Positions 9,696 to 18,991 of a stretch of DNA of 64,000 nucleotides are shown here, one piece after another. This DNA is from Marinobacter oulmenensis (GTDB lineage: Bacteria; Pseudomonadota; Gammaproteobacteria; Pseudomonadales; Oleiphilaceae). The stretch spans positions 638,385-702,384 of the forward strand of contig NZ_JACHFE010000001.1 of NCBI RefSeq assembly GCF_014201735.1, written 5' to 3'. Numbering within the stretch: the first letter of the stretch is position 1; each line of letters begins with the position of its first letter. The position numbers and the translations under genes were made by a program. The notes under the pieces are model-generated. The model saw only the letters and a list, made by a program, of their open reading frames with translations, was not told where the DNA came from and did not search any database.

Positions 9696-11636
9696 ATGTT
9701 CCCACAGTTGCTCAAACAGCTGGTGACCAGCCGCCTGCTGCGGCCGGTCTTCATCGTACTGGTGGTGGTTGGTCTGATTCAGCTGCTGGTCAGCCAGTGG
9801 CTGATCTCCCATCAGGTGCAGGGACTGGTGGATACCGCCGGCAATGCCCTGGAGTCGAGTGCCCAGCATGTCAGTGAATCTTTCGAACAGAGCCGGCAGG
9901 ATGTTGCCACCCGGCTGCAGACCATGCGAGAACAGACCACCGAAGAACTGGCCGCGGAGCTGACCCGTCAGCAGACGGCCCAGCAGGAACGCATGGCTGA
10001 AAATGTGCGGGATGCCGTCATGGCGGAAGCCCAGGGGCTGGCTAACGTACTGGCTGCTGTCGCCGGTCCGTTGATCTGGGACCGGGATGTTCCCCGCCTG
10101 ACCGATCTTGTGGAACTGGCTGACGCGCGGGAATCAGTGCTTTTTGCCATTTACTATGACCAGTACGGTGAGCGGATGACCCGTTACGTGGACCGGCGGG
10201 ACGACCGGGTTAGGGCTCTGATGGATGCCGGGGAAGGGCGTGGGGCTGCCAACAAGGTGCTTGATGCTGCCGGTCGGGATCCGAACGTGGTGATTATATC
10301 AGCCGATATCAAACCCCAGGGCTCCAAGATCGGGGAACTGAAAATGGGCCTGTCCCTGGAAGGTATCAATGCCGATCTGGCGGACCTGCAGCAGGAGTTC
10401 AACAGCACCATCGACAACAGTGTTTCGGCCCTGGAGCAGACCCTGGATGCTGAGACGACTCAGGTCAATCAGCGGCTTCAGCAGCAACTGGCCGAAGTGG
10501 ACCGTACCACGCGGGAAGGCATCACCGAGACGCTGGAATCGCTGGATGATGAGGCGGGAGGTATGGCCAATAGCCTGAGCTGGCTCCTGTTGGGCGCTTC
10601 CCTGATTCTGATCATTGCCATTGCTGGCGTTCTTGGCGGCAGCCTGTTGCCGCGTGTACTCCGGCTAAGTCGGGCTATCTGGGGCATTGCCGATGGTGAA
10701 GCCGATCTCACCCGCCGTGTGACGCTCAAAGGCAAAGACGAACTGACGGAAATGGCCCGGGGGGTTAACCAGTTTATTGCCCGTATCCAGGAACTGGTGT
10801 CTGAGGTTCGCCAGTCTGCCGAACGGGCAGTGGAAGAAGCCCGTAAACAGGGTGAAATGAGCCATGCGGCGGTGTCTGCGGTGAACCGTCAGGAGCAGGC
10901 CGTGGGCGAGGTCTCGGGTACCATGCAGGGGATGTCCCAGAGCATTGGGGAAGTGGCCCTGAGTATTCAGGAAGTGGCCAGCTCGGTGCAGACGGTCAAT
11001 GCGGAAAGTGAGGCGACCGCCGGCATTTCCAGAAAAGTGCGTGATCAGCTCGATGAAGTGGTACGCGAAGTGGAGCAGGCGGTGTTGTCGGTCAAGGACC
11101 TGGACGCCCAGAGCAACCAGATCGAATCCGTGCTGTCGGTGATTGGTGAAATTGCCGAGCAGACCAACCTGCTGGCCCTGAACGCCGCCATTGAGGCGGC
11201 CCGTGCCGGGGAGTCCGGCCGTGGCTTCGCGGTGGTTGCCGACGAAGTCCGCACCCTGGCCAGCCGTACCCAGGAGTCCACCACCGAAATCCGTACCATT
11301 ATCGAGCGTCTGCAGACGGGCAGCAACAAGGCCGTGAGTGTGATCGATACGGTCTCTGGCCAGGTTCAGGAGTCCTCGCAGGCGTTCCGCAATGCCGACG
11401 AACATTTCGAACAGATCAATACCCTGCTCGGCTCCCTCAAGGAGCGGGCTCTGGTCATCGCACAGACGGCAGAAACCGAAGGTGGAAACGCCGACGAAGT
11501 CAGCCGGAGTGTGGAAGACATCGCGGCGTCCTCGCGCGAGACGGTGGCCTCCATCGAACGGTCCGACCGGGCCAGCCAGGAGATCAGCCAGTTGCTGACC
11601 GCCCTGCAGAGCAAGGCGGCACAGTTCAAGGTCTAG
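9696..11636 (+). CDS. Methyl-accepting chemotaxis protein
   Basis: Inner-membrane chemoreceptor of 646 residues from the ATG at 9696, which has a GGAG ribosome site; an upstream extension to 9630 is unlikely. TM1 spans ~17-38. A periplasmic domain of ~250 residues follows, rich in Gln/Glu coiled coil with a short Cache-like stretch ([19 protein letters not shown]). TM2 is at ~290-315, then HAMP ([20 protein letters not shown]) and the signalling domain with the tip [20 protein letters not shown]. The ligand cannot be told from the sequence. It is a stand-alone gene between fba and cbpA. Confidence 0.93.
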   Translation: MFPQLLKQLVTSRLLRPVFIVLVVVGLIQLLVSQWLISHQVQGLVDTAGNALESSAQHVSESFEQSRQDVATRLQTMREQTTEELAAELTRQQTAQQERMAENVRDAVMAEAQGLANVLAAVAGPLIWDRDVPRLTDLVELADARESVLFAIYYDQYGERMTRYVDRRDDRVRALMDAGEGRGAANKVLDAAGRDPNVVIISADIKPQGSKIGELKMGLSLEGINADLADLQQEFNSTIDNSVSALEQTLDAETTQVNQRLQQQLAEVDRTTREGITETLESLDDEAGGMANSLSWLLLGASLILIIAIAGVLGGSLLPRVLRLSRAIWGIADGEADLTRRVTLKGKDELTEMARGVNQFIARIQELVSEVRQSAERAVEEARKQGEMSHAAVSAVNRQEQAVGEVSGTMQGMSQSIGEVALSIQEVASSVQTVNAESEATAGISRKVRDQLDEVVREVEQAVLSVKDLDAQSNQIESVLSVIGEIAEQTNLLALNAAIEAARAGESGRGFAVVADEVRTLASRTQESTTEIRTIIERLQTGSNKAVSVIDTVSGQVQESSQAFRNADEHFEQINTLLGSLKERALVIAQTAETEGGNADEVSRSVEDIAASSRETVASIERSDRASQEISQLLTALQSKAAQFKV

Positions 11637-11733
11637 TGTCCCGTCTGGTTAATGCGCCAGGCCTTGTAATTTCCCTCTTTGCGTCAAATATAAAGTATCA
11701 GAGAGCATTCTTTGATCAGACGCGAGGGGAGCG

Positions 11734-12711
11734 ATGGAATTCAAGGACTATTACGCCGTTCTCGGGGTGAGTGAGTCAGCCAGCCCCGAGGACATTAAAA
11801 AGGCCTACCGCAAGCTGGCCCGGAAGTACCACCCGGATGTCAGCAAGGAAGAAAACGCCAGCGATCGCTTCAAGGAAGTGGGCGAAGCCTACGAGGTTCT
11901 GAAAGACCCAGAAAAGCGGGCCGAGTATGACCAACTGCGCAAGTATGGCGCCAGTGGCGATGGCTCCTTCCAGCCACCACCTGGCTGGGAAAGCGCATCC
12001 GGCTTTGGTGGCGGTGGTTATACCGATGCCGACGCCCGGCACTTCAGTGAATTTTTCGAGGAAATCTTCGGCGGTGGCCGCCGTGCCGGCGGCTTCTCCG
12101 GCACCGGTTTCGGTGGTGATGGTTTCCGTCAGAGCATGCGCATGCGGGGTGAGGATGTTCACGCCCGGCTATCCCTATTCCTGGAAGAAGCCTTCAATGG
12201 CTGCGAGAAACAGGTGTCGTTCACGGTGCACGATACCGACGATCATGGCCGCATGGTGCCGCGTCAGAAAACGCTGAAAGTCAAGATTCCGGCCGGTGTG
12301 CGTGAAGGTCAGAACATCCGCCTGAAAGGGCAGGGTGCCCCGGGTATCGGTGGTGGTGAGCCGGGAGACCTGTTCATCGAGGTGGAACTGGCACCGCACC
12401 CACACTTCAGCATTGAGGGCCGGGACATCCTGGTCAATGTGCCGGTTGCCCCCTGGGAGGCCGCCCTGGGCGCGACAATTACCGTGCCTACCGTCAGTGG
12501 CAAGGTGAATCTCAAGGTGCCCAAAGGATCCTCCAGCGGCCGGAAACTCCGCCTCAAGGGCAAGGGCTTACCGGGCAAGCATCCGGGAGACCAGATCGTC
12601 ACCCTGCAGGTTGCCATGCCTGAACAGCATTCCGACGAAGCCGAGAAACTCTACGAGCAACTGGCGGAAGCGGAAAAGAACTTCAATCCACGCAGTAAAC
12701 TGCATGTGTGA
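11734..12711 (+). CDS. cbpA: Curved-DNA-binding J-domain co-chaperone CbpA
   Basis: DnaJ-like co-chaperone of DnaK that also binds DNA. The J domain (residues 1-70) has the HPD tripeptide at 33-35. A Gly/Phe-rich linker follows (~75-135), then two DnaJ C-terminal beta domains with no zinc-finger cysteines, which separates CbpA from DnaJ. The 325-residue length is slightly longer than E. coli CbpA. The ATG at 11734 is preceded by GAGGGGAG. cbpM follows after 12 bp, so the two form an operon. Confidence 0.95.
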   Translation: MEFKDYYAVLGVSESASPEDIKKAYRKLARKYHPDVSKEENASDRFKEVGEAYEVLKDPEKRAEYDQLRKYGASGDGSFQPPPGWESASGFGGGGYTDADARHFSEFFEEIFGGGRRAGGFSGTGFGGDGFRQSMRMRGEDVHARLSLFLEEAFNGCEKQVSFTVHDTDDHGRMVPRQKTLKVKIPAGVREGQNIRLKGQGAPGIGGGEPGDLFIEVELAPHPHFSIEGRDILVNVPVAPWEAALGATITVPTVSGKVNLKVPKGSSSGRKLRLKGKGLPGKHPGDQIVTLQVAMPEQHSDEAEKLYEQLAEAEKNFNPRSKLHV

Positions 12712-12723
12712 GCGGGGGGAGCC

Positions 12724-13068
12724 ATGAGCAACAGTGACCATACCCTGACGGTAGAACTGATGGAGGCGGACGGCACCCTGTTCACGCTTCGGGAGATCTG
12801 TGAACGGGGCGACTGCCACGCCGAGTTCATTATTGAACTGGTGGATTACGGGGTCATCAGTCCGGCCCGGGAGCAGCCTGAGCCCATGGGGTGGCAGTTC
12901 GACGTGCAGGCACTCCGGCGATTGCAGAAGGCCATGCGTCTGCAACGGGACCTCAAGATGAACCTGCCGGGACTGGCGGTGGCTCTGGACCTGCTCGATG
13001 AGGTTCAAGACATGCGCCGGGAGGTGGCTCGACTGAACCAGCGCCTGCGCCAGTTGACTGGAGAGTAA
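12724..13068 (+). CDS. cbpM: CbpA modulator CbpM
   Basis: Small MerR-like helical protein that binds the J domain of CbpA and inhibits both its co-chaperone and DNA-binding activity. The 114 residues include the typical stretch TLREICERGDCHAEFIIELV, then a short wing and a C-terminal heptad-rich helix (DLLDEVQDMRREVARLNQRL). It lies directly after cbpA with a good GGGGGAG ribosome site. Confidence 0.92.
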   Translation: MSNSDHTLTVELMEADGTLFTLREICERGDCHAEFIIELVDYGVISPAREQPEPMGWQFDVQALRRLQKAMRLQRDLKMNLPGLAVALDLLDEVQDMRREVARLNQRLRQLTGE

Positions 13069-13093
13069 GGTACCCGATGTCTGGAAGCATGAT

Positions 13094-13675
13094 ATGAACC
13101 ACCTGGCCCACCTCTTTCTGGCACCGGATTCGCCAGAGGCACGTATCGGCAGCGTACTGGGTGATTTTACCCGTGGCGTGGACCTGGGCCGCTATCCGGA
13201 GACGGTGGTTTATGGCGTGCGCCATCACCGGGCCGTGGACAGCTTTACCGATGGACACCCGGCTGTACTGGCCAGCAAACGACTGTTTTCAGCGCGCAGG
13301 CGCCGGTTTGCCGGCGTCGCACTGGACATTCTTTACGACCATTACCTGCTCAGGCACTGGTCCGCGTTCAGCGGTATTGACCGTGACAGCTTTATCCGGC
13401 GTGTGTACGGTGAGTTCCAGTCTCACGAACACCTGATGCCCGAAACGATGGCAATCGTGACCCGCCGGATGGTCGCCCATGACTGGTTTGGCGCCTATGA
13501 AAATCTCGACAACATCGGCTATGCGCTGGACCGGGTGGCAGGCCGCCTGAGGTTTGCTCATCGTTTTGACGGCATCATTGAAGAAATTCGTGAACACGAT
13601 GAGGAACTTGAGGCCAATTTCCTGATCTTCTTCCCGGAACTTAAAGCCTTTGCAGGAGAAGCGCCCCATGGGTGA
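13094..13675 (+). CDS. acpH: Acyl carrier protein phosphodiesterase
   Basis: AcpH removes the 4'-phosphopantetheine arm from holo-ACP in the cytosol. The 193-residue protein begins MNHLAHLFLAPDSPEARIGS, then VLGDFTRG and GVRHHRAVDSFTDGHP, the conserved His/Asp-rich metal-binding signature of the family, and DILYDHYLLRHW. Its last bases overlap the start of the DsbA-like gene by 8 bp. No recognisable partner gene of fatty-acid synthesis is nearby. Confidence 0.93.
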   Translation: MNHLAHLFLAPDSPEARIGSVLGDFTRGVDLGRYPETVVYGVRHHRAVDSFTDGHPAVLASKRLFSARRRRFAGVALDILYDHYLLRHWSAFSGIDRDSFIRRVYGEFQSHEHLMPETMAIVTRRMVAHDWFGAYENLDNIGYALDRVAGRLRFAHRFDGIIEEIREHDEELEANFLIFFPELKAFAGEAPHG

Positions 13676-14387
13676 AGCAAAACGACGAAAGCAGACGGGT
13701 GTACCCTCGTCCTCAAACAAACGGCGTAAAACCTGGCTGGTGGGTGGTGCCGCCATTGCCCTGGCTCTGATTGCAGGTATCTATCTGGTGACCAAGCCGC
13801 CTGAGCCGGATTCCGGAGCCCTGCCGGTGGCCGATCCGGAAGCTCCGCCCTTCCCGGCCGAAGTGGACCGGTTCGGAGTCTCTGTGGGGCCCGAGGACGC
13901 GCCGGTTGTTGTCCGGGAATTTGCCGATTACCAGTGCCCGGGCTGTGCTGCGTTCTCGGAGGCCAGCCGCCGGCTGAAAGAGGAATACGTCGACACCGGC
14001 CAGGTCCGGTTTGTGTTTTTCGACCTGCCTTTACGGCAGCACCAGAACGCCATGCCGGCTGCCATGGCTGCCCGTTGCGCCGGAGACCAGGACAGCTATT
14101 GGGCCATGCATGACCGGTTGTTCGATAACCAGTCAGACTGGAACAGCTCCAGTGATCCTGTCGCCACCTTCAGTCGCTATGCCTCTGATATGGGGCTGGA
14201 TGAGCGTCGTTTCCGCCGCTGCATGACCACGGACCTGCACCGTGAGGATATCGAGCAGAGTCTCCAGGTGGCCCGACAGCTACAGGTGGCACGCACTCCG
14301 ACGGTCATTGTCGACAACATCATGCTCACCCGCCCGGGTTGGGGGCAGCTTTCCGCCGTTGTAGAGCGGGAACTTGTTGATAAGTAA
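13668..14387 (+). CDS. Membrane-anchored DsbA-like thioredoxin-fold protein
   Basis: Thiol-disulfide oxidoreductase of the DsbA/BdbD (Thioredoxin_4) type. A basic N terminus (MGEAKRRKQT) is followed by one membrane span at ~23-42, leaving the thioredoxin fold in the periplasm. The active site is CPGC (Cys90-Cys93) in FADYQCPGCAAF, and the cis-proline loop is ARTPTVIVDN near residue 210. The ATG at 13668 has AGGAG 8 bases upstream and overlaps the acpH 3' end. Similar proteins help fold exported proteins. The exporter genes that follow are separated from it by 149 bp and may be unrelated. Confidence 0.85.
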   Translation: MGEAKRRKQTGVPSSSNKRRKTWLVGGAAIALALIAGIYLVTKPPEPDSGALPVADPEAPPFPAEVDRFGVSVGPEDAPVVVREFADYQCPGCAAFSEASRRLKEEYVDTGQVRFVFFDLPLRQHQNAMPAAMAARCAGDQDSYWAMHDRLFDNQSDWNSSSDPVATFSRYASDMGLDERRFRRCMTTDLHREDIEQSLQVARQLQVARTPTVIVDNIMLTRPGWGQLSAVVERELVDK

Positions 14388-14536
14388 GTGAAGTGGCACT
14401 CCCTAAGCACCATGGCCCCTTTAACGATTTTGCACTTACTATGAAAATAAAATAAATATTTGTTAACTGGATCGCCCCCTTTTTGTTTTTCGGTGCTATG
14501 TTGGTATTAGTGGAGCCAAAATAATGAGGGGCAAGG

Positions 14537-16795
14537 ATGCACTCAGCTCAGCCATCAGGGAAGGTGGACACCGGCGTAGCCGCGCTCATCATGTTGGCGC
14601 GTTACCATCAGGTCGCGGCTGATGCCAGTCAGCTTCAACATCATTTCGGAACACACGAACGACCTTTCGATAGGCCGGAAATTCTCCGCGCCGCCCGTCA
14701 TCTAAAGCTTAAAGCCAAATCGCTCACGACACGCTGGGATAAGCTTTCGGCTATAAGCCTTCCCGCTATTGCAGGAACCAAGGATGGACAGTTTATTGTC
14801 CTTGCCAAAGTGATGGATGAGGAGGTCCTGATTCAGGACCCGTCGGCCAAGGCGCCAGAAACGCTCACTAAAGAACACTTCCTTGAGCGATGGAACGGCG
14901 AAGTCATTCTCGTCTCAAAAAGAAGTCTGCTACCGGGAGTCGATGAAAAGTTTGATATCAGCTGGTTTATCCCGGCTATCCTCAAGTACAAGCACCTCCT
15001 GCGCGACGTCGTCATCGCTTCCTTCTTTATCCAGCTTTTTGCCCTGATTACGCCATTGTTCTTTCAGGTGATGATCGACAAGGTTTTGGTTCACAAGGGG
15101 CTGACAACACTGGATGTCCTTGCCTTTGGGCTGATTGTTGTTTCGGTGTTTGACGTCTTCCTTAACGGGTTAAGAAACTATGTCTTCACTCACACCACCA
15201 ACCGGGTGGACGTGACACTCGGCTCCAAGCTGTTTCACCATCTGACGCATCTTCCCATTTCCTATTTCATGAGCCGCCAGGTTGGCAATACCGTGGCCCG
15301 TGTCCGTGAGCTCGATACTATCCGGAACTTCATCACCAGTTCCGCATTGACCTTGATTATCGACCTATTCTTCACGATCGTCTTCTTTGTGGTTCTGTAT
15401 TTTTACAGTCCGACTCTGACCTGGGTGGTGCTCGGTTCAATACCTTTCTACGTTGTTCTCTCTATCATCATTACCCCAATCCTGCGACGACGGCTCGATG
15501 AACAGTTCAAACGGGGCGCGGAGAATCAGGCCTTCCTGACGGAATCCATGTACGGCATAGAAACGGTGAAGGCGATGGCCGTAGAACCCCAGATGCAGCG
15601 CCGTTGGGAAGAAAACCTTGCTGCCTATGTGGCAGCGTCATTCAAGGCGACCAACCTTGGGAACATTGCAAACCAATCTGCCCAGTTCATTAACAAGATC
15701 GTGACCGTGCTGATCCTCTGGATCGGTGCCTCTCTGGTCATGGCGAATGAAATGAGCATTGGCCAACTGATAGCGTTCAACATGATTGCGGGCCGGGTCA
15801 GTGGCCCTATCCTCAAGCTGGTCCAGCTTTGGCAGGACTTCCAGCAGGCGGGCATATCCATTAAACGACTGGGCGACATCCTCAATACCCCTGCCGAACC
15901 CGGGCATAACCCCAATAGGACGACCCTGCCGCGTATAGAGGGCAACGTCCAGTTTGACAATATCAACTTTCGTTACAACCCAAGTGCGCCCTTCGTTCTG
16001 AAGCAGCTCTCGTTAGATGTCCATGCTGGCGAAATTGTCGGGGTCGTAGGACGGTCAGGATCTGGCAAAAGTACGCTAACAAAACTCATCCAGAGGTTGT
16101 ATCTGCCGGAGTCGGGAAGGGTTCTGATTGATGGAATCGACCTGGCCCACATGGAGCCAGCCTGGCTGCGGAGGCAGGTGGGAGTGGTGCTTCAGGAGAA
16201 TCGCCTGTTTAACGGGTCCGTGAAGGACAACATTGCATTTGTTGACCCCAGTCTACCAATAGAGGCGGTTGTGAATGCCGCCAAGCTCTCGGGGGCTCAT
16301 GACTTTATTGTCGAGCTGCCCGAAGGCTATGACACTCCGGTTGGGGAGCAGGGCGCCAGCCTGTCTGGCGGACAACGCCAGCGTATCGCCATAGCCCGCG
16401 CCCTGATCACGAATCCCCGGATTCTGATATTCGACGAAGCCACCAGCGCCCTTGATTACGAATCAGAGCGGGTGATTCAGGAGAATATGCGGGCCATGTG
16501 CGAAGGGCGCACCGTCTTCATCATTGCACACCGCCTGACCACTGTGCGACACGCAGACCGGATTGTTGTTGTTGAAGCTGGGAATATCGTGGAACACGGC
16601 AGCCATGAGGAGCTGCTCGGACGGAAGGGCTACTACTCAAAGCTCCATGAGTACCAGAATACGTCCATACCTATAAAGGCTCGATCGAAAGACGATGAGG
16701 GCGTTGGGGTAGGGGCTGCGTCGTCCGCCAATGGTGGAAACCGGGTGGGCTTTGCCTATGGGCCACAGAAAGTCCAGTCAGTGAGGCTGACATGA
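14537..16795 (+). CDS. Type I secretion ABC exporter (HlyB/LapB-like, C39-like domain)
   Basis: Inner-membrane ATPase that should export the RTX protein encoded downstream. Residues ~1-130 resemble a C39 peptidase domain, but the catalytic Cys position reads VDTGVAAL, so it is a degenerate substrate-docking domain as in HlyB. Membrane spans lie at ~155-440. The nucleotide-binding domain has Walker A GRSGSGKST near 508, signature LSGGQRQRIAIARAL near 610 and Walker B ILIFDEATSALD near 631. The 752-residue product is slightly longer than HlyB because of a ~40-residue polar tail. Its TGA overlaps the hlyD ATG (ATGA). Confidence 0.95.
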   Translation: MHSAQPSGKVDTGVAALIMLARYHQVAADASQLQHHFGTHERPFDRPEILRAARHLKLKAKSLTTRWDKLSAISLPAIAGTKDGQFIVLAKVMDEEVLIQDPSAKAPETLTKEHFLERWNGEVILVSKRSLLPGVDEKFDISWFIPAILKYKHLLRDVVIASFFIQLFALITPLFFQVMIDKVLVHKGLTTLDVLAFGLIVVSVFDVFLNGLRNYVFTHTTNRVDVTLGSKLFHHLTHLPISYFMSRQVGNTVARVRELDTIRNFITSSALTLIIDLFFTIVFFVVLYFYSPTLTWVVLGSIPFYVVLSIIITPILRRRLDEQFKRGAENQAFLTESMYGIETVKAMAVEPQMQRRWEENLAAYVAASFKATNLGNIANQSAQFINKIVTVLILWIGASLVMANEMSIGQLIAFNMIAGRVSGPILKLVQLWQDFQQAGISIKRLGDILNTPAEPGHNPNRTTLPRIEGNVQFDNINFRYNPSAPFVLKQLSLDVHAGEIVGVVGRSGSGKSTLTKLIQRLYLPESGRVLIDGIDLAHMEPAWLRRQVGVVLQENRLFNGSVKDNIAFVDPSLPIEAVVNAAKLSGAHDFIVELPEGYDTPVGEQGASLSGGQRQRIAIARALITNPRILIFDEATSALDYESERVIQENMRAMCEGRTVFIIAHRLTTVRHADRIVVVEAGNIVEHGSHEELLGRKGYYSKLHEYQNTSIPIKARSKDDEGVGVGAASSANGGNRVGFAYGPQKVQSVRLT

Positions 16796-18165
16796 ACGGT
16801 CAGGAACGTGCGAAGCGAAAAAAGACGAGTGTTCTGTCGGAGAGCGATATCTACGAGTTTATGCCGGCGGCAATCGAGATCGAGAAAACGCCAGCATCCC
16901 CAATCGGGCGAACTGTTCTCTACGCCATCATGCTGCTGTTCGCATTAGCCATATTGTGGGCCATCTTCGGGAAAATTGACATTGTTGCAGTCGCACAGGG
17001 GAAGGTTGTTCCGGGTGAGCGAGTAAAGGTCATACAGCCTCTGGAGACAGCGGTCATCGAACGCATTCATGTCGAGGAAGGGCAGACGGTAAAGGCGGGT
17101 GACCCTTTGATTACCCTGAATACAAGTGTGACGGAGGCGGATGTCCGTCGGTTTCGGCGTGAGTGGCAAGGAGCTGCCCTGAAACGCATAAGGTTAACTG
17201 CGTTGGCCAACTGGTTTGCCAGCTCCAGCGATCGCGCCCTCACTCTGGAATCGGATGACCCGAGTTTGGCTCCGTTCCTGGAAGAACATCGAGAACTGCT
17301 GAGCCAGGAAGTTGCTGAACTTCAGGCTAACTTGCGGAATATCCAGCAGGAGTCTGACCGGCTAGCGGCAGAGAAAAAGATGGTACAGGCAGAAGCAATG
17401 AAGAACCGCCGATTATTGGAAGTGCTTAATGAGCGAGTAGCCGCCTACAACGAGTTGCAGCAGAACGGTACCGGTTCTCGCATGGATTATCTTGAGGTCA
17501 AGCAGGAGCAGATTGAGGTTGAGCAGAACGTATCGGTCCAGCTTGCCCGCATTGATCAGCTCAAAGCCAGTATTCAAGCGAATGCTTCCAAGCGTGAAAT
17601 GACAATATCTGAGCGCTACAAGCTTACTTTACAGGAGCTGCAAGAGCTTACCGTTCAGGAAGTGGCATTGCGAGAAGAGCTATTAAAAGCGGAACAACGC
17701 AGTCGCAATTATCTACTTAAGGCGCCTCTCAATGGGAAAGTGCAGGAACTCGCAGTAACCACCATTGGCGGGGTGGTTACGCCTGCGCAGGAAATCATGA
17801 AAATTGTGCCGGAGGAAAGTACTGTGGAAGTGGAAGCCCGCTTTCTGAATAAAGATATCGGTTTTATCCACCCTGGTCAGCCTGCGGAAATCAAGGTTGA
17901 TACTTTTAACTTCACAAAATATGGAGTGGTGGATGCGGAGCTTTCCGACATTTCCGGTGATGCGATACAAGATGAACAACTGGGCTTAGTTTATAAAGCG
18001 CGTCTGGTCCCCTCGGACTCCGCACTGCAGGTTGGTGAAAGGCTGGTGAGTCTCGCGCCTGGGATGACAGTGACGGCAGAAGTAAAAACTGGGCAGCGGC
18101 GGGTTATTGAGTTCTTTTTATCGCCCCTATTAAGGTACCAGGAAGACAGTTTAAGAGAAAGATGA
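16792..18165 (+). CDS. Type I secretion periplasmic adaptor (HlyD family)
   Basis: Membrane-fusion protein that links the ABC exporter to an outer-membrane TolC protein, which is not in this window. The 457 residues contain a cytosolic N tail, one membrane span at ~40-62, a lipoyl/biotinyl half motif (VIERIHVEEGQTVKAGDPL), a long alpha-helical hairpin at ~150-300, the second lipoyl half (YLLKAPLNGKVQELAVTT) and a C-terminal beta barrel. It overlaps the exporter gene by 4 bp, and its stop overlaps a small ORF in the same way. Confidence 0.95.
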   Translation: MNGQERAKRKKTSVLSESDIYEFMPAAIEIEKTPASPIGRTVLYAIMLLFALAILWAIFGKIDIVAVAQGKVVPGERVKVIQPLETAVIERIHVEEGQTVKAGDPLITLNTSVTEADVRRFRREWQGAALKRIRLTALANWFASSSDRALTLESDDPSLAPFLEEHRELLSQEVAELQANLRNIQQESDRLAAEKKMVQAEAMKNRRLLEVLNERVAAYNELQQNGTGSRMDYLEVKQEQIEVEQNVSVQLARIDQLKASIQANASKREMTISERYKLTLQELQELTVQEVALREELLKAEQRSRNYLLKAPLNGKVQELAVTTIGGVVTPAQEIMKIVPEESTVEVEARFLNKDIGFIHPGQPAEIKVDTFNFTKYGVVDAELSDISGDAIQDEQLGLVYKARLVPSDSALQVGERLVSLAPGMTVTAEVKTGQRRVIEFFLSPLLRYQEDSLRER

Positions 18166-18323
18166 TGGCAATCTGGCATTCAATGGTTGTTGGGATGAAG
18201 CTCTTTAAGTGGATCACATTTGCTTTTATTTGTGAGTTTGGCTGTTTTATGGGGTTTGGTGAGTTTTTTGGTTTTTTGTGTGCAAGTATGTGGCTTGAAA
18301 TTGTCGGAGTTTTATTGAGGTAG
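18162..18323 (+). CDS. Small hydrophobic ORF overlapping the hlyD stop (53 residues)
   Basis: An open frame starts with ATGATGGCA overlapping the hlyD TGA by 4 bp (ATGA), the same coupling as exporter-hlyD, and ends at TAG 18321-18323. The product is 53 residues, rich in Phe, Gly, Met and Cys, with one or two likely membrane-spanning stretches (KWITFAFICEFGCFMGFG; FFGFLCASMWLEIVGVLL). I do not recognise a family. The region is AT-rich, so a chance frame is possible. The coupling and hydrophobic character argue that it is real. Confidence 0.45.
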   Translation: MMAIWHSMVVGMKLFKWITFAFICEFGCFMGFGEFFGFLCASMWLEIVGVLLR

Positions 18324-18499
18324 GATTATATAAGAATTATTAAATAAAAAGATGGTTTTGTGTTTCTGCGGATAAAAACTGTCTGGAGGCCAGCTGTTGT
18401 AGGCGGTGTTGAGCTGAAGTACATAAATGGGTTTTGTTTTGAATAAGAAGCATGGTTTTTAGTTGTATTTTTAGTCAGATTTTTAAGGGTGGTCATATA
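18324..18499. other. AT-rich gap before the lipoprotein gene
   Basis: This 176-bp AT-rich stretch has no supportable gene. Runs such as TATATAAGAATTATTAAAT could hold a promoter for the lipoprotein-RTX pair, but I cannot fix -35 and -10 elements with confidence. Its composition is clearly lower in G+C than the genes upstream of 16.7 kb. Confidence 0.4.
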
Positions 18500-18991
18500 A
18501 TGATTGGATTTTTTTTTAGAGTCCTTGTTTTTTTTGGTCTGATTTCCTGTGCTGCTTGCGCTAGTCGTCCATTGAGTCTTGAGAATGCTTTGTCTCAATT
18601 TTATTCGGGCGACCATAGTATGATGGAGGGAGCCTCAGGTAAAGTGCGTACGAAATTTCTGCTGAAGAGTTATCAAAATAATACATTGGTTGAGCCGCAA
18701 GTGTTTAGTTATAAGGTGCTGGGGGGTAGGCGATTACATATAGATATTCCACAGGGACAGTACTATATGGATTTTTCTGGTAACCATTACGGAAGCAATT
18801 TTATTGGTAAATTGCAATGCAAAGGTGGCGGAGCCTCGTCTGGTTGGAGTATCTCAAAGCTTGGCGGTGAGATTATAGTAGATCGTACTGCTTTGGTCCT
18901 TTATGAGTGGTCTTGCGGGTCACTTGGGTGTTCGTATTCATTGGTTTTTGGGAATGAACTCTTGTTGAATAGATGCTTAGGGAGTGAGTGA
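18500..18991 (+). CDS. Small lipoprotein upstream of the RTX gene
   Basis: A 163-residue protein from the ATG at 18500, preceded by AGGGTGG; a longer frame from 18452 has no signal sequence at its start. The N terminus MIGFFFRVLVFFGLISC is a lipoprotein signal with lipobox L-I-S-C at Cys17. The mature part is beta-rich by appearance, with four Cys (QCKGGG, WSCGSLGC, NRCLGSE) that could form disulfides. I know no family for it. Its TGA overlaps the RTX gene ATG by one base. An immunity or surface-tethering role towards the RTX protein is inference. Confidence 0.75.
   Translation: MIGFFFRVLVFFGLISCAACASRPLSLENALSQFYSGDHSMMEGASGKVRTKFLLKSYQNNTLVEPQVFSYKVLGGRRLHIDIPQGQYYMDFSGNHYGSNFIGKLQCKGGGASSGWSISKLGGEIIVDRTALVLYEWSCGSLGCSYSLVFGNELLLNRCLGSE

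Noticed and set aside
11637..11733. Further copies of the variable-arm repeat in other gaps
   Set aside because: I looked for the core hairpins in the remaining gaps (11.6, 14.4, 35.6, 37.3, 49.9 and 60.2 kb) and saw none.
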